Made by a program: the position numbers and the translations under genes | Source: Rhizobium sp. ZPR4 | Lineage (GTDB): Bacteria; Pseudomonadota; Alphaproteobacteria; Rhizobiales; Rhizobiaceae | Length of the DNA stretch: 64,000 nt | Direction: 5' to 3' | Assembly: GCF_040215725.1 (NCBI RefSeq) | Contig: NZ_CP157968.1 | Coordinates: 1,752,990-1,816,989, forward strand | Shown here: positions 1-8,424 of the stretch, piece after piece | Numbering within the stretch: position 1 is the stretch's first letter | How the letters are laid out: each line of letters opens with the position of its first letter | The notes under the pieces: generated by a model | Seen by the model: only the letters and a program-made list of their open reading frames with translations | Database searches by the model: none | What the model was told of the DNA's origin: nothing

Positions 1-2086
1 TCGCAGGTCCTGGTCGATCTATCTGACGCCGGAGCAGGCGGCGGCACCCGCGAAGCTCACCTTTGCCTATCAGAACGCCGTCGTCGTCGCCCCCGAGGCA
101 TCACAGCTCACGGTCCTCGTGAATGACCGCGCCGTACATCAGCAGCAGATCAGCTCCTCGGACAACGAATCCGATATCAGCTTCGATATCCCGCGCGGGC
201 TCCTGCAGCCCGGCGCCAATCTGCTGACCTTCGAAGCGACGCAGCGGCACCGCGTCGACTGCGACATTCCGTCGACCTACGAGCTCTGGTCCGATATCGA
301 TCCCGCAAGAACTTATCTCAGCTTCGCCGGTCGCGAAGCGGAAAAACTGTCCACCACCGATGCGATCCGCGCGATCGGTGTCGACAGTACCGGCAAGACA
401 CAGTTCAATCTTGTCGTGCCGGCCCTGGCTCAACCGGGAACGACCAAACCGATCCTGCGTCTGGCGCAGGGACTGGCGATTTTGAGCGGAATGCCGAACG
501 AAACCTTTTCGTTCGGCACGGATGCCCTGCCTGCGCCAGGCCCGGGCAAGATGACGGTCGTCGTCGGCACACCAGCGGAGCTACAGTCCGTATTTGCCGT
601 TCCGGCGGCGGCGCAAAATGGAGCTTTGGCGACGTTTGCGATGGACCCACGCAGCGGTCAGCAGCTCCTCCTGATCAGCGGCCCTTCCTGGCAGGCGATC
701 TCATCTGCGGTCGACATGGTGGTTTCGCCGACCGATCGCGATCCCGATAGCCGCCGCGATCTGCTGGTAACGCAACGATGGTCCGCACCCGACGCACCAC
801 TGATCTACTCAGGCACCAGCCTTTCCTTCGAACAACTGGGCGTCAGAACGACAGAATTCTCCGGGCGGCGTTTCCATACAAGCTTCAACGTGGCAATCCC
901 GTCCGATTTTTATGCGAATGCCTATGGCGAGGCCACCATCCTGCTTGATGCGGCCTATGCCAAGGATGTGCGGCCAGGCAGTCATGTCGACGTCTATGTC
1001 AACGGCAGTATCGCCACGACCAAGCCGATCACGGTGACCGGCGGCGGCATCTTCCGGCAATTGCCCATCCGCATTACCATGCGGCATTTCAAACCGGGCT
1101 TGAACACGATCACGCTTGAAGCCATGTTGCTGGCCGACGAGGATACCGCCTGCGCGCCTGCCGCGACCTCAAGCACAACGCCACGCTTTGCCCTGTTCAA
1201 CACAAGTCAGTTCACCGTCCCGGATTTTGCAAGGGTCGCGCAGCGGCCCAACCTCGCAGCCCTTGCCGGCACCGGCTATCCCTACAATCGCGAAACCGAG
1301 CCGACCGCGCTCTTCATCGACCGCGCGGACGCCGACACCTTATCTGCAACCGCGACGCTCCTCGGCCAGATGGCGCTGGTCGCCGGCCATCCCATCACAG
1401 TGGAACCCACCGCCTCGCCCAGTACGGTTGGGACCCGCAATGCGCTGTTCATTGGCTCCGTCTCGCAGCTGCCGTCGACGATCCTCACACAAATGAACAT
1501 CTCCGCCTCGAGCCAGGTTGCCTGGCGCCCGCCTGCCCCGGGCCAAGGCGGCATACCAGAAGCTTCCGTGACCATTGCCGATTGGAACTCCCGCATCAGC
1601 GGCGGATTGCTGCAGGGGCAGATGCAGAGCTTCCAGCAATGGATGCACCGCAATTTCGATATCACCTTGAGCTCGCTTCGCTTCATCCCGAGTTCGGAGC
1701 AAGTGTTCACGCCCTCGAATGCCAATAGCTTCCTGATCGCCCAGGAGGCAAATCCGACCAATGACGCGACCTGGACCGTTGTCACCGCGCCCAGTGCCGG
1801 AGACCTGCGTGCAGGCGCCGAGGCAATGACCACGCAAAATACCTGGTCGCAGATCGGCGGCCGCATCACGGTCTATTCCGGCAAGACGGGAAAGATCGAT
1901 ACCGTGCCTGTAAGCCGGTTCACCTTTGTCGTCTCCCAACCCTGGTCGCTGACGAATTATCGGCTGATTGCCGCAAATTGGCTTTCCAGCAACATATTGT
2001 CCTACGCCTTCCTGTTCGTGGTCGGTTCCTTCCTGCTCGGAGTGAGCACGGCAAGCGTTCTTTCCAAGATCGGCAGGCGCGAATGA
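1..2086 (+). CDS. bcsB: Cellulose synthase regulatory subunit BcsB (5' end cut off by window edge)
   Basis: This is the periplasmic, membrane-anchored partner of the cellulose synthase BcsA, which helps move the glucan chain across the inner membrane. The reading frame is open from base 2 (RRSWSIYLTPEQ...), so the ATG at 119 is internal and the true start lies outside the window. About 695 residues are visible. They show the alternating beta-rich BcsB modules and one C-terminal membrane helix (LSSNILSYAFLFVVGSFLLG) followed by a short basic cytoplasmic tail, as in the family. The stop overlaps the bcsZ start (ATGA), so the two are translationally coupled. bcsA is expected just upstream, outside the window. 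The family call is firm. Confidence 0.95.
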   Translation, partial: RRSWSIYLTPEQAAAPAKLTFAYQNAVVVAPEASQLTVLVNDRAVHQQQISSSDNESDISFDIPRGLLQPGANLLTFEATQRHRVDCDIPSTYELWSDIDPARTYLSFAGREAEKLSTTDAIRAIGVDSTGKTQFNLVVPALAQPGTTKPILRLAQGLAILSGMPNETFSFGTDALPAPGPGKMTVVVGTPAELQSVFAVPAAAQNGALATFAMDPRSGQQLLLISGPSWQAISSAVDMVVSPTDRDPDSRRDLLVTQRWSAPDAPLIYSGTSLSFEQLGVRTTEFSGRRFHTSFNVAIPSDFYANAYGEATILLDAAYAKDVRPGSHVDVYVNGSIATTKPITVTGGGIFRQLPIRITMRHFKPGLNTITLEAMLLADEDTACAPAATSSTTPRFALFNTSQFTVPDFARVAQRPNLAALAGTGYPYNRETEPTALFIDRADADTLSATATLLGQMALVAGHPITVEPTASPSTVGTRNALFIGSVSQLPSTILTQMNISASSQVAWRPPAPGQGGIPEASVTIADWNSRISGGLLQGQMQSFQQWMHRNFDITLSSLRFIPSSEQVFTPSNANSFLIAQEANPTNDATWTVVTAPSAGDLRAGAEAMTTQNTWSQIGGRITVYSGKTGKIDTVPVSRFTFVVSQPWSLTNYRLIAANWLSSNILSYAFLFVVGSFLLGVSTASVLSKIGRRE

Positions 2087-3132
2087 AACTCCGGCGCCTT
2101 GTTCTTGCGATCTGCAGCGCTGCCATCCTGGCGGCAGCACAACCGGCTGCCGCTCAACACGCGGCAATCGATCCGCAGGCATGGACTGCCTATAAGGCGA
2201 AATTCCTCGATGTGAATGGACGCATCATCGATAACGGCAATGGCGGCATCAGCCACAGCGAGGGGCAAGGCTATGGTATGCTGCTCGCCTACCTCGCCAA
2301 TAATCCGGCCGATTTCGAACAGATCTGGTACTTTACCCGTACGGAGCTGCTGCTGCGTGACGACGGCCTTGCCGTATGGAAATGGGATCCGGCCGTCACC
2401 CCGCATGTGACGGACACGAACAATGCTTCCGACGGCGATCTGTTGATTGCCTATGCGCTGGCCTTGGCGGGATCGGCCTGGAACAACAAGGATTATCTGC
2501 AGGCGGCTGCGAGCATGGCCAAGTCGATCCTGTCCCATGTCGTCATCAGCGCCGCAGGGCGGACGCTGCTCATTCCCGGAGTCGAGGGTTACCGGCCTCC
2601 CGGGCGCAAGGATGGACCGATCATCAATCCATCCTATTGGGTCTTCGAAGCGATTCCCGTCATGGCGCTGCTGGTGCCTTCCGATCGCTGGCAGAAGCTC
2701 AGCGACGACGGCCTCGCCCTGCTGCACTCCTTGCAATTTGGCCCGCGCCAGCTTCCGGCCGATTGGGTAAGCCTGAAGGCGAAGCCAGAACCCGCCAGCG
2801 GCTTCGAGGCGGAATTCGGCTATAACGCCGTCAGAATCCCCCTTTACCTGGTGCGCGCCGGGATCGACGACAAGGCGCTGCTTTCACGTCTGCGGCAGGG
2901 CATGACCGTCGATGAAGATGAGCCAGCAACGATCGATCTGGCGACGGGCAAGCCGAAGGATTTGCTTCCAGACCCGGGTTATAGAATTGTTAACGATGTT
3001 GTGGCGTGTGTGGTGAGCGGAACGAAACTGCCTGCTTCGGTTCGGCAGTTCGCCCCATCGCTTTACTATCCAGCCACCTTGCAGCTGTTGAGCCTGGCTT
3101 TCGTCACGGAGAAACATCCGGAGTGTTTATAA
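2083..3132 (+). CDS. bcsZ: Periplasmic endo-1,4-beta-glucanase BcsZ (GH8 cellulase, CelC type)
   Basis: This GH8 endoglucanase is made with the cellulose synthase and trims or edits nascent cellulose in the periplasm. It has 349 residues. A Sec signal peptide covers residues 1-25 (MKLRRLVLAICSAAILAAA, with cleavage near AAAQ). The GH8 acid Glu60 lies in HSEGQGYGM, and Asp117 lies in NNASDGDLLIAYAL. Near the C-terminus the motif reads FGYNAVRIPLYL, with Asn248 where I recall YDAxR in enterobacterial BcsZ. The start is the ATG that overlaps the bcsB stop by 4 bp; a longer frame from 1978 would only run back into bcsB. In rhizobia the homologue is called celC and affects biofilm formation and root-hair infection. 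Confidence 0.93.
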   Translation: MKLRRLVLAICSAAILAAAQPAAAQHAAIDPQAWTAYKAKFLDVNGRIIDNGNGGISHSEGQGYGMLLAYLANNPADFEQIWYFTRTELLLRDDGLAVWKWDPAVTPHVTDTNNASDGDLLIAYALALAGSAWNNKDYLQAAASMAKSILSHVVISAAGRTLLIPGVEGYRPPGRKDGPIINPSYWVFEAIPVMALLVPSDRWQKLSDDGLALLHSLQFGPRQLPADWVSLKAKPEPASGFEAEFGYNAVRIPLYLVRAGIDDKALLSRLRQGMTVDEDEPATIDLATGKPKDLLPDPGYRIVNDVVACVVSGTKLPASVRQFAPSLYYPATLQLLSLAFVTEKHPECL

Positions 3133-5531
3133 AATCCACCTTGATCATGGCTTTCATGGCCGTCGCCGTGGCGGGGTTTACGCTCGCGACGAAGGATCAC
3201 GATTCGCCGGAAGACAAGATCAAGCTGGCAAAGTCGGCACGCCTCGAACCGCAGACGATGCTTGCCGCCGATAACAGCTCGGCCGGCGGCTCCGGACAGC
3301 CCGTCGACTTGCAGGCGCTCGCCGATCATATACAAGCGGCTGCGCCGTCGGCGGTTCTCTCCGACACCCCTTCCAAGCCGGCAAATACGACTGCTGCGGA
3401 TTCGATCGCCCAAGCCTCGCCACAGCCGCAATCAACGCAGCCATCGACGTCGCAACAGACCAACCCGACACAAGCTGCGGATAACCAGCCGAAGGTCGAT
3501 GAAAGCGCATTGCGTTATTTTGCAAGCCGTGGCGACAAGGCGCGGCTCCAGGCGGAAATCTCCCGCCTGCAGACGCTCTATCCGAACTGGATGCCGCCGG
3601 CCGATCCGCTGGCCATTCCGCAAAACAGCGACAAGCAGCTCGAAGCTATGTGGCAGCTCTATTCCGAGGGCCGTTATGCCGAAGTGCGCAAGGCCATTGC
3701 CGACCGCCAGGCCGCCGAATCCGGATGGCAGCCGCCCGCCGATCTGCTGGAGCGCCTCGATATCGCAGAGGCACGCACGCGGCTCGTCAATGCTTCCGAT
3801 CTGAAGCAATATCAGACTGTAATCGACATCGGCGCGAGGACGCCGAGCCTGCTGACCTGCAGCGATATCGACGTTCTCTGGCGCGTCGCCGAAGCCTTCA
3901 TCCGCACCGATCGTGCAGCCCGCGGCCAAGATGCCTACAAATATATCCTGAAGGCCTGCACCAATCCGCAGGAGAGACTTGCGACCATCCAGAAGGCCGC
4001 CGCCCTTCTACCCTATCAATCGATGCAGGATCTCTTGTCCCTGGAAAAGCCAGACGGCAATGGCGGGCGCGAATTCGACAGCATCAGGACCGATCTGGCT
4101 CGCCGTTTCGTCGCCCAGGGCAATGACGATCCCAAGCTGACGGTATCCCAGGACTATCTGTCTCAGGTCGAGCGCGTCGCCCGCAGCCAAGGTCTTGCAT
4201 CCGATGATTCGCTGCTCGGCTGGTACTATCTGCGCCGCAGCGATTATCCCGACGCCGAGCAATGGTTCAAGGCCGCGCATGAGAAGGAAGATTCGGCAAC
4301 GATCTCGCAAGGTCTTGCCCTGGTGCTGATTGCCGACCACAAACCGCAGGAAGCCGAAGACGCCATGTATAAGTGGCGCAATGAATCCAAGGACGCGATG
4401 GCGACCTACCTTGCGGCAACCGCCAATCTGATGGCACTGCAACCACCGGCCAACCTCAGTGAAGATGTTCTCGCTCGTATCGCCGCGGAAGTCGTAAAGC
4501 AGAAATATGTCCCAACGGCCCAGCAGCTCGGATGGTTTGCGCGTTCTATGAACCAGCCGCAAGCTGCCGCACGCTGGTTCGAGACGGCTCTGCGCTGGAA
4601 ACCCGACGATGAGCCTTCCGCCTATGGCCTTGCCATTACACGCAATCAGTTGAACGACCGTGTGGGCGTCGCCGAAGTTCAGAGACTGTGGGCCGGTCGC
4701 TCCCAACGTATCGCCGTGCTCGGCGAGCCGACACCGCGCACGACGGCATCAGAACCGCTGCCGTCCCCCAATCAGACCATGCAGCCTGCGCCCCAGACCT
4801 TACCCCAAACAACGATGCAGCAAGGCGCGTTGCAGAATGTGCCGCCGATGGTCTCTCAGGTAGCGCCCCAGCTTCCGGTAACTCAGCCCTACGTCAATAC
4901 GCAGCCCCCCGTGCAGCCGGTAGCTCCTGCCCGCCGTCCTCCTGCCTCGAATTATGCTGAACCGGAGACCCGTGCCCGGGTGGCCACCCGCTCGACACGG
5001 CAGCCGGCAGGATGCAATGCCACCGTCAACGCGGAGCTGTTGACGCCCGGCAATGCTCTTTCCCGCGGCTGGTGCCTGATGAACCTCAATCGGCCGATGG
5101 AGGCGGTGGAAGCCTTCGGTGCCGCCTTGAACAACACGGATCCAAAATCGCGCGAAGAGGCGGCCTATGGACAGAGCCTCGCCTATCTGCGGGCCGGTCT
5201 TGCCAATGATGCGGCCGTCGCTGCGACCAAGGCACCGATGAACCATCAGCGCGCCGCCGAATTGCAGGTCGCCATACTGGCCGACCGCGCACTCTCCGCC
5301 TTCGAGGGCAAGCGCTATCACGAGACGTTGCTCTATCTAGACCAGCGCGCGCAGCTGCAGCAGGAGCGCGTCGACCTAATGGTGCTGCGCGGATATTGCT
5401 ATCTCAATCTCAAAATGTACGACGACGCCGAGCGCATCTTCACCGCTGTCGCCGCAACCGGCAGCCGCGACGGCAGCCGTGGTTTGCGCGACCTCCAGCT
5501 TACGCTACATCCCCAGCCCGGGGATTATTGA
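3123..5531 (+). CDS. Exported or membrane-anchored TPR protein of the cellulose operon
   Basis: The GTG start at 3123 overlaps the end of bcsZ and gives 802 residues; an ATG at 3147 is possible. The N-terminus (MFIKSTLIMAFMAVAVAGFTLA) is a signal peptide or anchor. Then come a Ser/Thr/Gln-rich stretch to about residue 120, TPR-like helical repeats to about 530, a Pro/Gln-rich linker at about 537-617 and a second TPR block from about 637 to the end. Its position after bcsZ suggests a role like the periplasmic TPR superhelix of BcsC, which guides cellulose through the periplasm. The protein stops at the TPRs, however, and I see no C-terminal outer-membrane barrel. The function is inferred from position and fold only. 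Confidence 0.8.
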   Translation: MFIKSTLIMAFMAVAVAGFTLATKDHDSPEDKIKLAKSARLEPQTMLAADNSSAGGSGQPVDLQALADHIQAAAPSAVLSDTPSKPANTTAADSIAQASPQPQSTQPSTSQQTNPTQAADNQPKVDESALRYFASRGDKARLQAEISRLQTLYPNWMPPADPLAIPQNSDKQLEAMWQLYSEGRYAEVRKAIADRQAAESGWQPPADLLERLDIAEARTRLVNASDLKQYQTVIDIGARTPSLLTCSDIDVLWRVAEAFIRTDRAARGQDAYKYILKACTNPQERLATIQKAAALLPYQSMQDLLSLEKPDGNGGREFDSIRTDLARRFVAQGNDDPKLTVSQDYLSQVERVARSQGLASDDSLLGWYYLRRSDYPDAEQWFKAAHEKEDSATISQGLALVLIADHKPQEAEDAMYKWRNESKDAMATYLAATANLMALQPPANLSEDVLARIAAEVVKQKYVPTAQQLGWFARSMNQPQAAARWFETALRWKPDDEPSAYGLAITRNQLNDRVGVAEVQRLWAGRSQRIAVLGEPTPRTTASEPLPSPNQTMQPAPQTLPQTTMQQGALQNVPPMVSQVAPQLPVTQPYVNTQPPVQPVAPARRPPASNYAEPETRARVATRSTRQPAGCNATVNAELLTPGNALSRGWCLMNLNRPMEAVEAFGAALNNTDPKSREEAAYGQSLAYLRAGLANDAAVAATKAPMNHQRAAELQVAILADRALSAFEGKRYHETLLYLDQRAQLQQERVDLMVLRGYCYLNLKMYDDAERIFTAVAATGSRDGSRGLRDLQLTLHPQPGDY

Positions 5532-5579
5532 TGGCGCGGAAGTCGCAGGCCATTATCGGCAACAACTCCTGACATGCCA

Positions 5580-6503
5580 CTAGGGTGCCTGTACCCCGGT
5601 CGCAGTCGTATACACTCGATAAAGCGATCGCGTGGCGGCTATGAACAGCTGGTTTCGCTTCGCGCCCCCAAAAGTGAGGTTGGCGACCGTCTGCGGTATC
5701 TTGATCTTGCCGATCAAACTGCCGTCCGGCGCGAAACAATGAACGCCGTCGCCAGCGCTTGTCCAGATATTGCCTTCGACGTCAGCTCGGAAACCGTCCG
5801 GAATGCCGGTGTCGATGTTGCAGAAGACCTGGCCGTTTGCGAGTTTCTTGCCATCCACGACGTCGAAGACGCGAATGTGCCTTGGGGCGCTGACGTCGTG
5901 GCTTGCCGCTGAATCAGCAACGTAAAGTTTCGTTTCGTCCGGCGAGAAGGCCAAGCCGTTCGGCTGGCAGAAATCATCCGCCACGACATCCAGCTCCCCC
6001 GTCGACGGATCGAGCCGGTAGACATTGCGGGTCGGCTGCTCCGGCTCTGCCTTGTAACCCTCGTAATTCGAGAGAATGCCGTAAGTGGGGTCGGTAAACC
6101 AGACCGTTCCATCCGAGCGAACGACCACGTCATTGGGTGAATTCAACCGCTTGCCCTTATAGCTATCAGCAAGAACGGTGATGGAGCCGTCGATCTCGGT
6201 ACGCGTCACCCGGCGGGTGCCGTGTTCGCACGACACGAGCCGCCCTTGGCGGTCGCGCGTATTGCCATTGGCGAAATTCGACGGCGCGCGGAAGACGGAG
6301 ACATGGCCGCCCGGCACCCAGCGCAGCATGCGCTCGTTGGGAATGTCGCTCCAGATCAGGCATCCGGCGTCGGCAAACCATACCGGCCCCTCTGCCCAGC
6401 GGCAATCCGAATAAAGCTCTTCCAAGCCAGCGCTTGGAACGACCAGATTGCGGAAGCGCGTGTCGTAGATTTCGTAAATGGACGAGACGTCGTTTGGCAT
6501 CAT
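5580..6503 (-). CDS. SMP-30/gluconolactonase-family sugar lactonase
   Basis: This is a predicted metal-dependent beta-propeller lactonase of about 307 residues that opens sugar-acid lactones to the free acids. Family ligand motifs are visible: AEGPVW with Glu38, NSPNDVVV, and IPDGFRADVEGNIW with the aspartate of the last metal ligand set. The start is the first of two consecutive ATGs (6503 and 6500), behind an AGGAAAA ribosome site; the frame upstream to 6833 is the permease read out of frame. It lies 29 bp after the permease genes on the same strand, so it is probably the last gene of the transporter operon. That suggests the imported sugar is oxidised to a lactone. The substrate cannot be read from sequence. 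Confidence 0.88.
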   Translation of the reverse strand: MMPNDVSSIYEIYDTRFRNLVVPSAGLEELYSDCRWAEGPVWFADAGCLIWSDIPNERMLRWVPGGHVSVFRAPSNFANGNTRDRQGRLVSCEHGTRRVTRTEIDGSITVLADSYKGKRLNSPNDVVVRSDGTVWFTDPTYGILSNYEGYKAEPEQPTRNVYRLDPSTGELDVVADDFCQPNGLAFSPDETKLYVADSAASHDVSAPRHIRVFDVVDGKKLANGQVFCNIDTGIPDGFRADVEGNIWTSAGDGVHCFAPDGSLIGKIKIPQTVANLTFGGAKRNQLFIAATRSLYRVYTTATGVQAP

Positions 6504-6532
6504 AGTTTTCCTAGGGGTCTTGGGGAACGAGT

Positions 6533-7483
6533 TCAGCGCCCGCCAATGGGACGGCCGCCAGCAACGAGAATGACGGCAATAATGATCAGACCGGTGAGAA
6601 CGAGCCTTGGGCCGGCGCCGAAACCATAGGTGTTGAGCATGGAGACAACCAAGAACATGAACAGCGAGGCGCCCCAGATGCCCGGCACGTTGGAATCGCC
6701 GCCGGCAACCGCCGTCCCGCCGATGATGACGACGGCGATCGACATCAACAGATATTCCGCGCCCATGTTGAGCGCTGCGCCGCCGGAGAAGCTCGCGAGC
6801 AGATAGCCGCAGATCGAGGCCAGGATGGCGCAAAGCACATAGGTCGCAAGCCGCGTTCCATCGACCGGGATGCCGGCCATGCGCGCTGCAAACATGCTCT
6901 GGCCGATCGCCGATATCCAGCGGCCATAGATCGTTTTTTCCAGGAGAATCCAGGCAAGCGCCGACAGCAGCAGGGCGACGATAGCGACATTTGGTATGCC
7001 GAACACACCCGACGTGGTGAAATCGGCCAGATATTCGGGCGGCTTGATGCGCAAGCCGCGATTGCTCCAGATGGCGGTCGACTGAATGATGAAGCTCATG
7101 GAGAGCGTTGCGATGATCGGCGGAATGCGCAGCAGCTTGATCAGCGCATAGTTGCCGATGCCGATGCCAAGCCCGATCACAACCGACACCAGCAGACCCG
7201 GCACGATCATGCTGTCTTCGACATTCATGAGTTTCAGCGCGATCGTACCGGCAAGCGTCATGGTGGCAGGCACGGAAAGATCGATGTTACCCGGCCCGAG
7301 CGTGATGACGAACATCTGCCCGATGCCGACGATAACAGAGAATGCCGCAAAGGTGAGTGCGGCCTGTGAGAGACCGATAGAACTGGCGCCGCCGGTGAAG
7401 AGGACGGTGATGATCCACACCGCGATTGCCGCGATGAAAGACCAGATCCAGGGCTTGCGGCCAAGCGTGCGAAAAGCGATCAT
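6533..7483 (-). CDS. Ribose-type sugar ABC transporter permease (second)
   Basis: This is an inner-membrane permease of the BPD_transp_2 (RbsC) family, 316 residues, with about eight to ten hydrophobic segments. The family hallmarks GPGNIDLSVPATM and VIIGGTAVAGGDSNVPG are present. The start is the ATG at 7483, which overlaps the stop of the preceding permease by 4 bp; the frame further upstream runs into that gene. With the neighbouring permease it forms a heterodimeric membrane channel, unlike RbsC homodimers. The substrate is probably a sugar or sugar acid, given the lactonase and dehydratase nearby. Confidence 0.93.
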   Translation of the reverse strand: MIAFRTLGRKPWIWSFIAAIAVWIITVLFTGGASSIGLSQAALTFAAFSVIVGIGQMFVITLGPGNIDLSVPATMTLAGTIALKLMNVEDSMIVPGLLVSVVIGLGIGIGNYALIKLLRIPPIIATLSMSFIIQSTAIWSNRGLRIKPPEYLADFTTSGVFGIPNVAIVALLLSALAWILLEKTIYGRWISAIGQSMFAARMAGIPVDGTRLATYVLCAILASICGYLLASFSGGAALNMGAEYLLMSIAVVIIGGTAVAGGDSNVPGIWGASLFMFLVVSMLNTYGFGAGPRLVLTGLIIIAVILVAGGRPIGGR

Positions 7484-8424
7484 GATTGTTTCTCCCGCTT
7501 TTCGACGCGATTGAGCAAGAGCCTGAGCGCAAGCACAATAATCAGGATCGCGCCCTGTGCGCCGATCTGCCAGTCGGGCGAGATACGCAGAAATGACAGG
7601 AAGGAACCCGCCAAGGTCAACGTCAGCGCGCCGATGACGGCACCCACCGGAGAGACGCGGCCACCGGTAAATTCGCCACCACCGAGGATGACGCCGGCGA
7701 TCGACAGCAATGTGTAACGCAGCGCGATGTTCGCATCCGCCGAGGTGGTGAGCCCGACCAGCGCAATACCGGAAAGTACGGCGAAGAAGCCAGCCAGCGC
7801 ATAAGCCGCCGCACGCAGGCTGACGACGGACCAGCCGGCCCGCTGCAGCGATCGCTGATTGCCGCCGACGCCGCGGATAAGCACCCCGAAAGAGGAGCGC
7901 ATGACGATCAGATGGGAAAACAGCGCGATGACCACGCTCGCTATGATCGCCATAGGAACAAGCGGCGGTTTCGAGGTCATCAGCCAGCGCGCCCAATCCG
8001 GCGCGGTGCCACCCGGCGCCGGCAACAATAGAACCGCAAGGCCGCCCCAGACGAAGCTCATGCCGAGCGTGACGACGATCGATGGCAGATCCCTGATATA
8101 GATGACGATGCCGATCGCGGCATAGACGGCGATTGCGGCCGCCAGAATGAGGATGCCGATGAGCGGAGAGGATTGCAGATAGGTCGCCGCCACGCAGGCC
8201 GTGAAGCTGACGAAGGTCCCCATCGACAGGTCAAGATCGTTGACCGACATGATCATCATCTGCGCGATCGTCGCCAAGGCAATCGGTACGGCGAGATTGA
8301 AGAGCAGATTGAGACCGATATAGCTCATGGCGCGCGGCTGCAGATAAAAGACCGCGGCGAGCAGCACGGCAAGCGATAGCGCCGGAATGAGCAGGCGCAG
8401 GGTAGCGGATGACGGACGGCTCAT
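7480..8424 (-). CDS. Ribose-type sugar ABC transporter permease (first)
   Basis: This second RbsC-family permease has 314 residues. The conserved substrate-channel motif MSVNDLDLSMGTFVSF and the cytoplasmic-loop motif IAGVILGGGEFTGGRVSPVGAV are visible. The start ATG at 8424 overlaps the stop of the ATPase gene (ATGA), and its own stop overlaps the next permease, so ATPase, permease and permease are translationally coupled. The highly basic C-terminus (RVEKREKQS) fits a cytoplasmic end. Confidence 0.93.
   Translation of the reverse strand: MSRPSSATLRLLIPALSLAVLLAAVFYLQPRAMSYIGLNLLFNLAVPIALATIAQMMIMSVNDLDLSMGTFVSFTACVAATYLQSSPLIGILILAAAIAVYAAIGIVIYIRDLPSIVVTLGMSFVWGGLAVLLLPAPGGTAPDWARWLMTSKPPLVPMAIIASVVIALFSHLIVMRSSFGVLIRGVGGNQRSLQRAGWSVVSLRAAAYALAGFFAVLSGIALVGLTTSADANIALRYTLLSIAGVILGGGEFTGGRVSPVGAVIGALTLTLAGSFLSFLRISPDWQIGAQGAILIIVLALRLLLNRVEKREKQS

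Noticed and set aside
119..2086. ATG at 119 as the start of bcsB
   Set aside because: The frame is open and BcsB-like back to base 2, so 119 is an internal Met and the gene is cut by the window.
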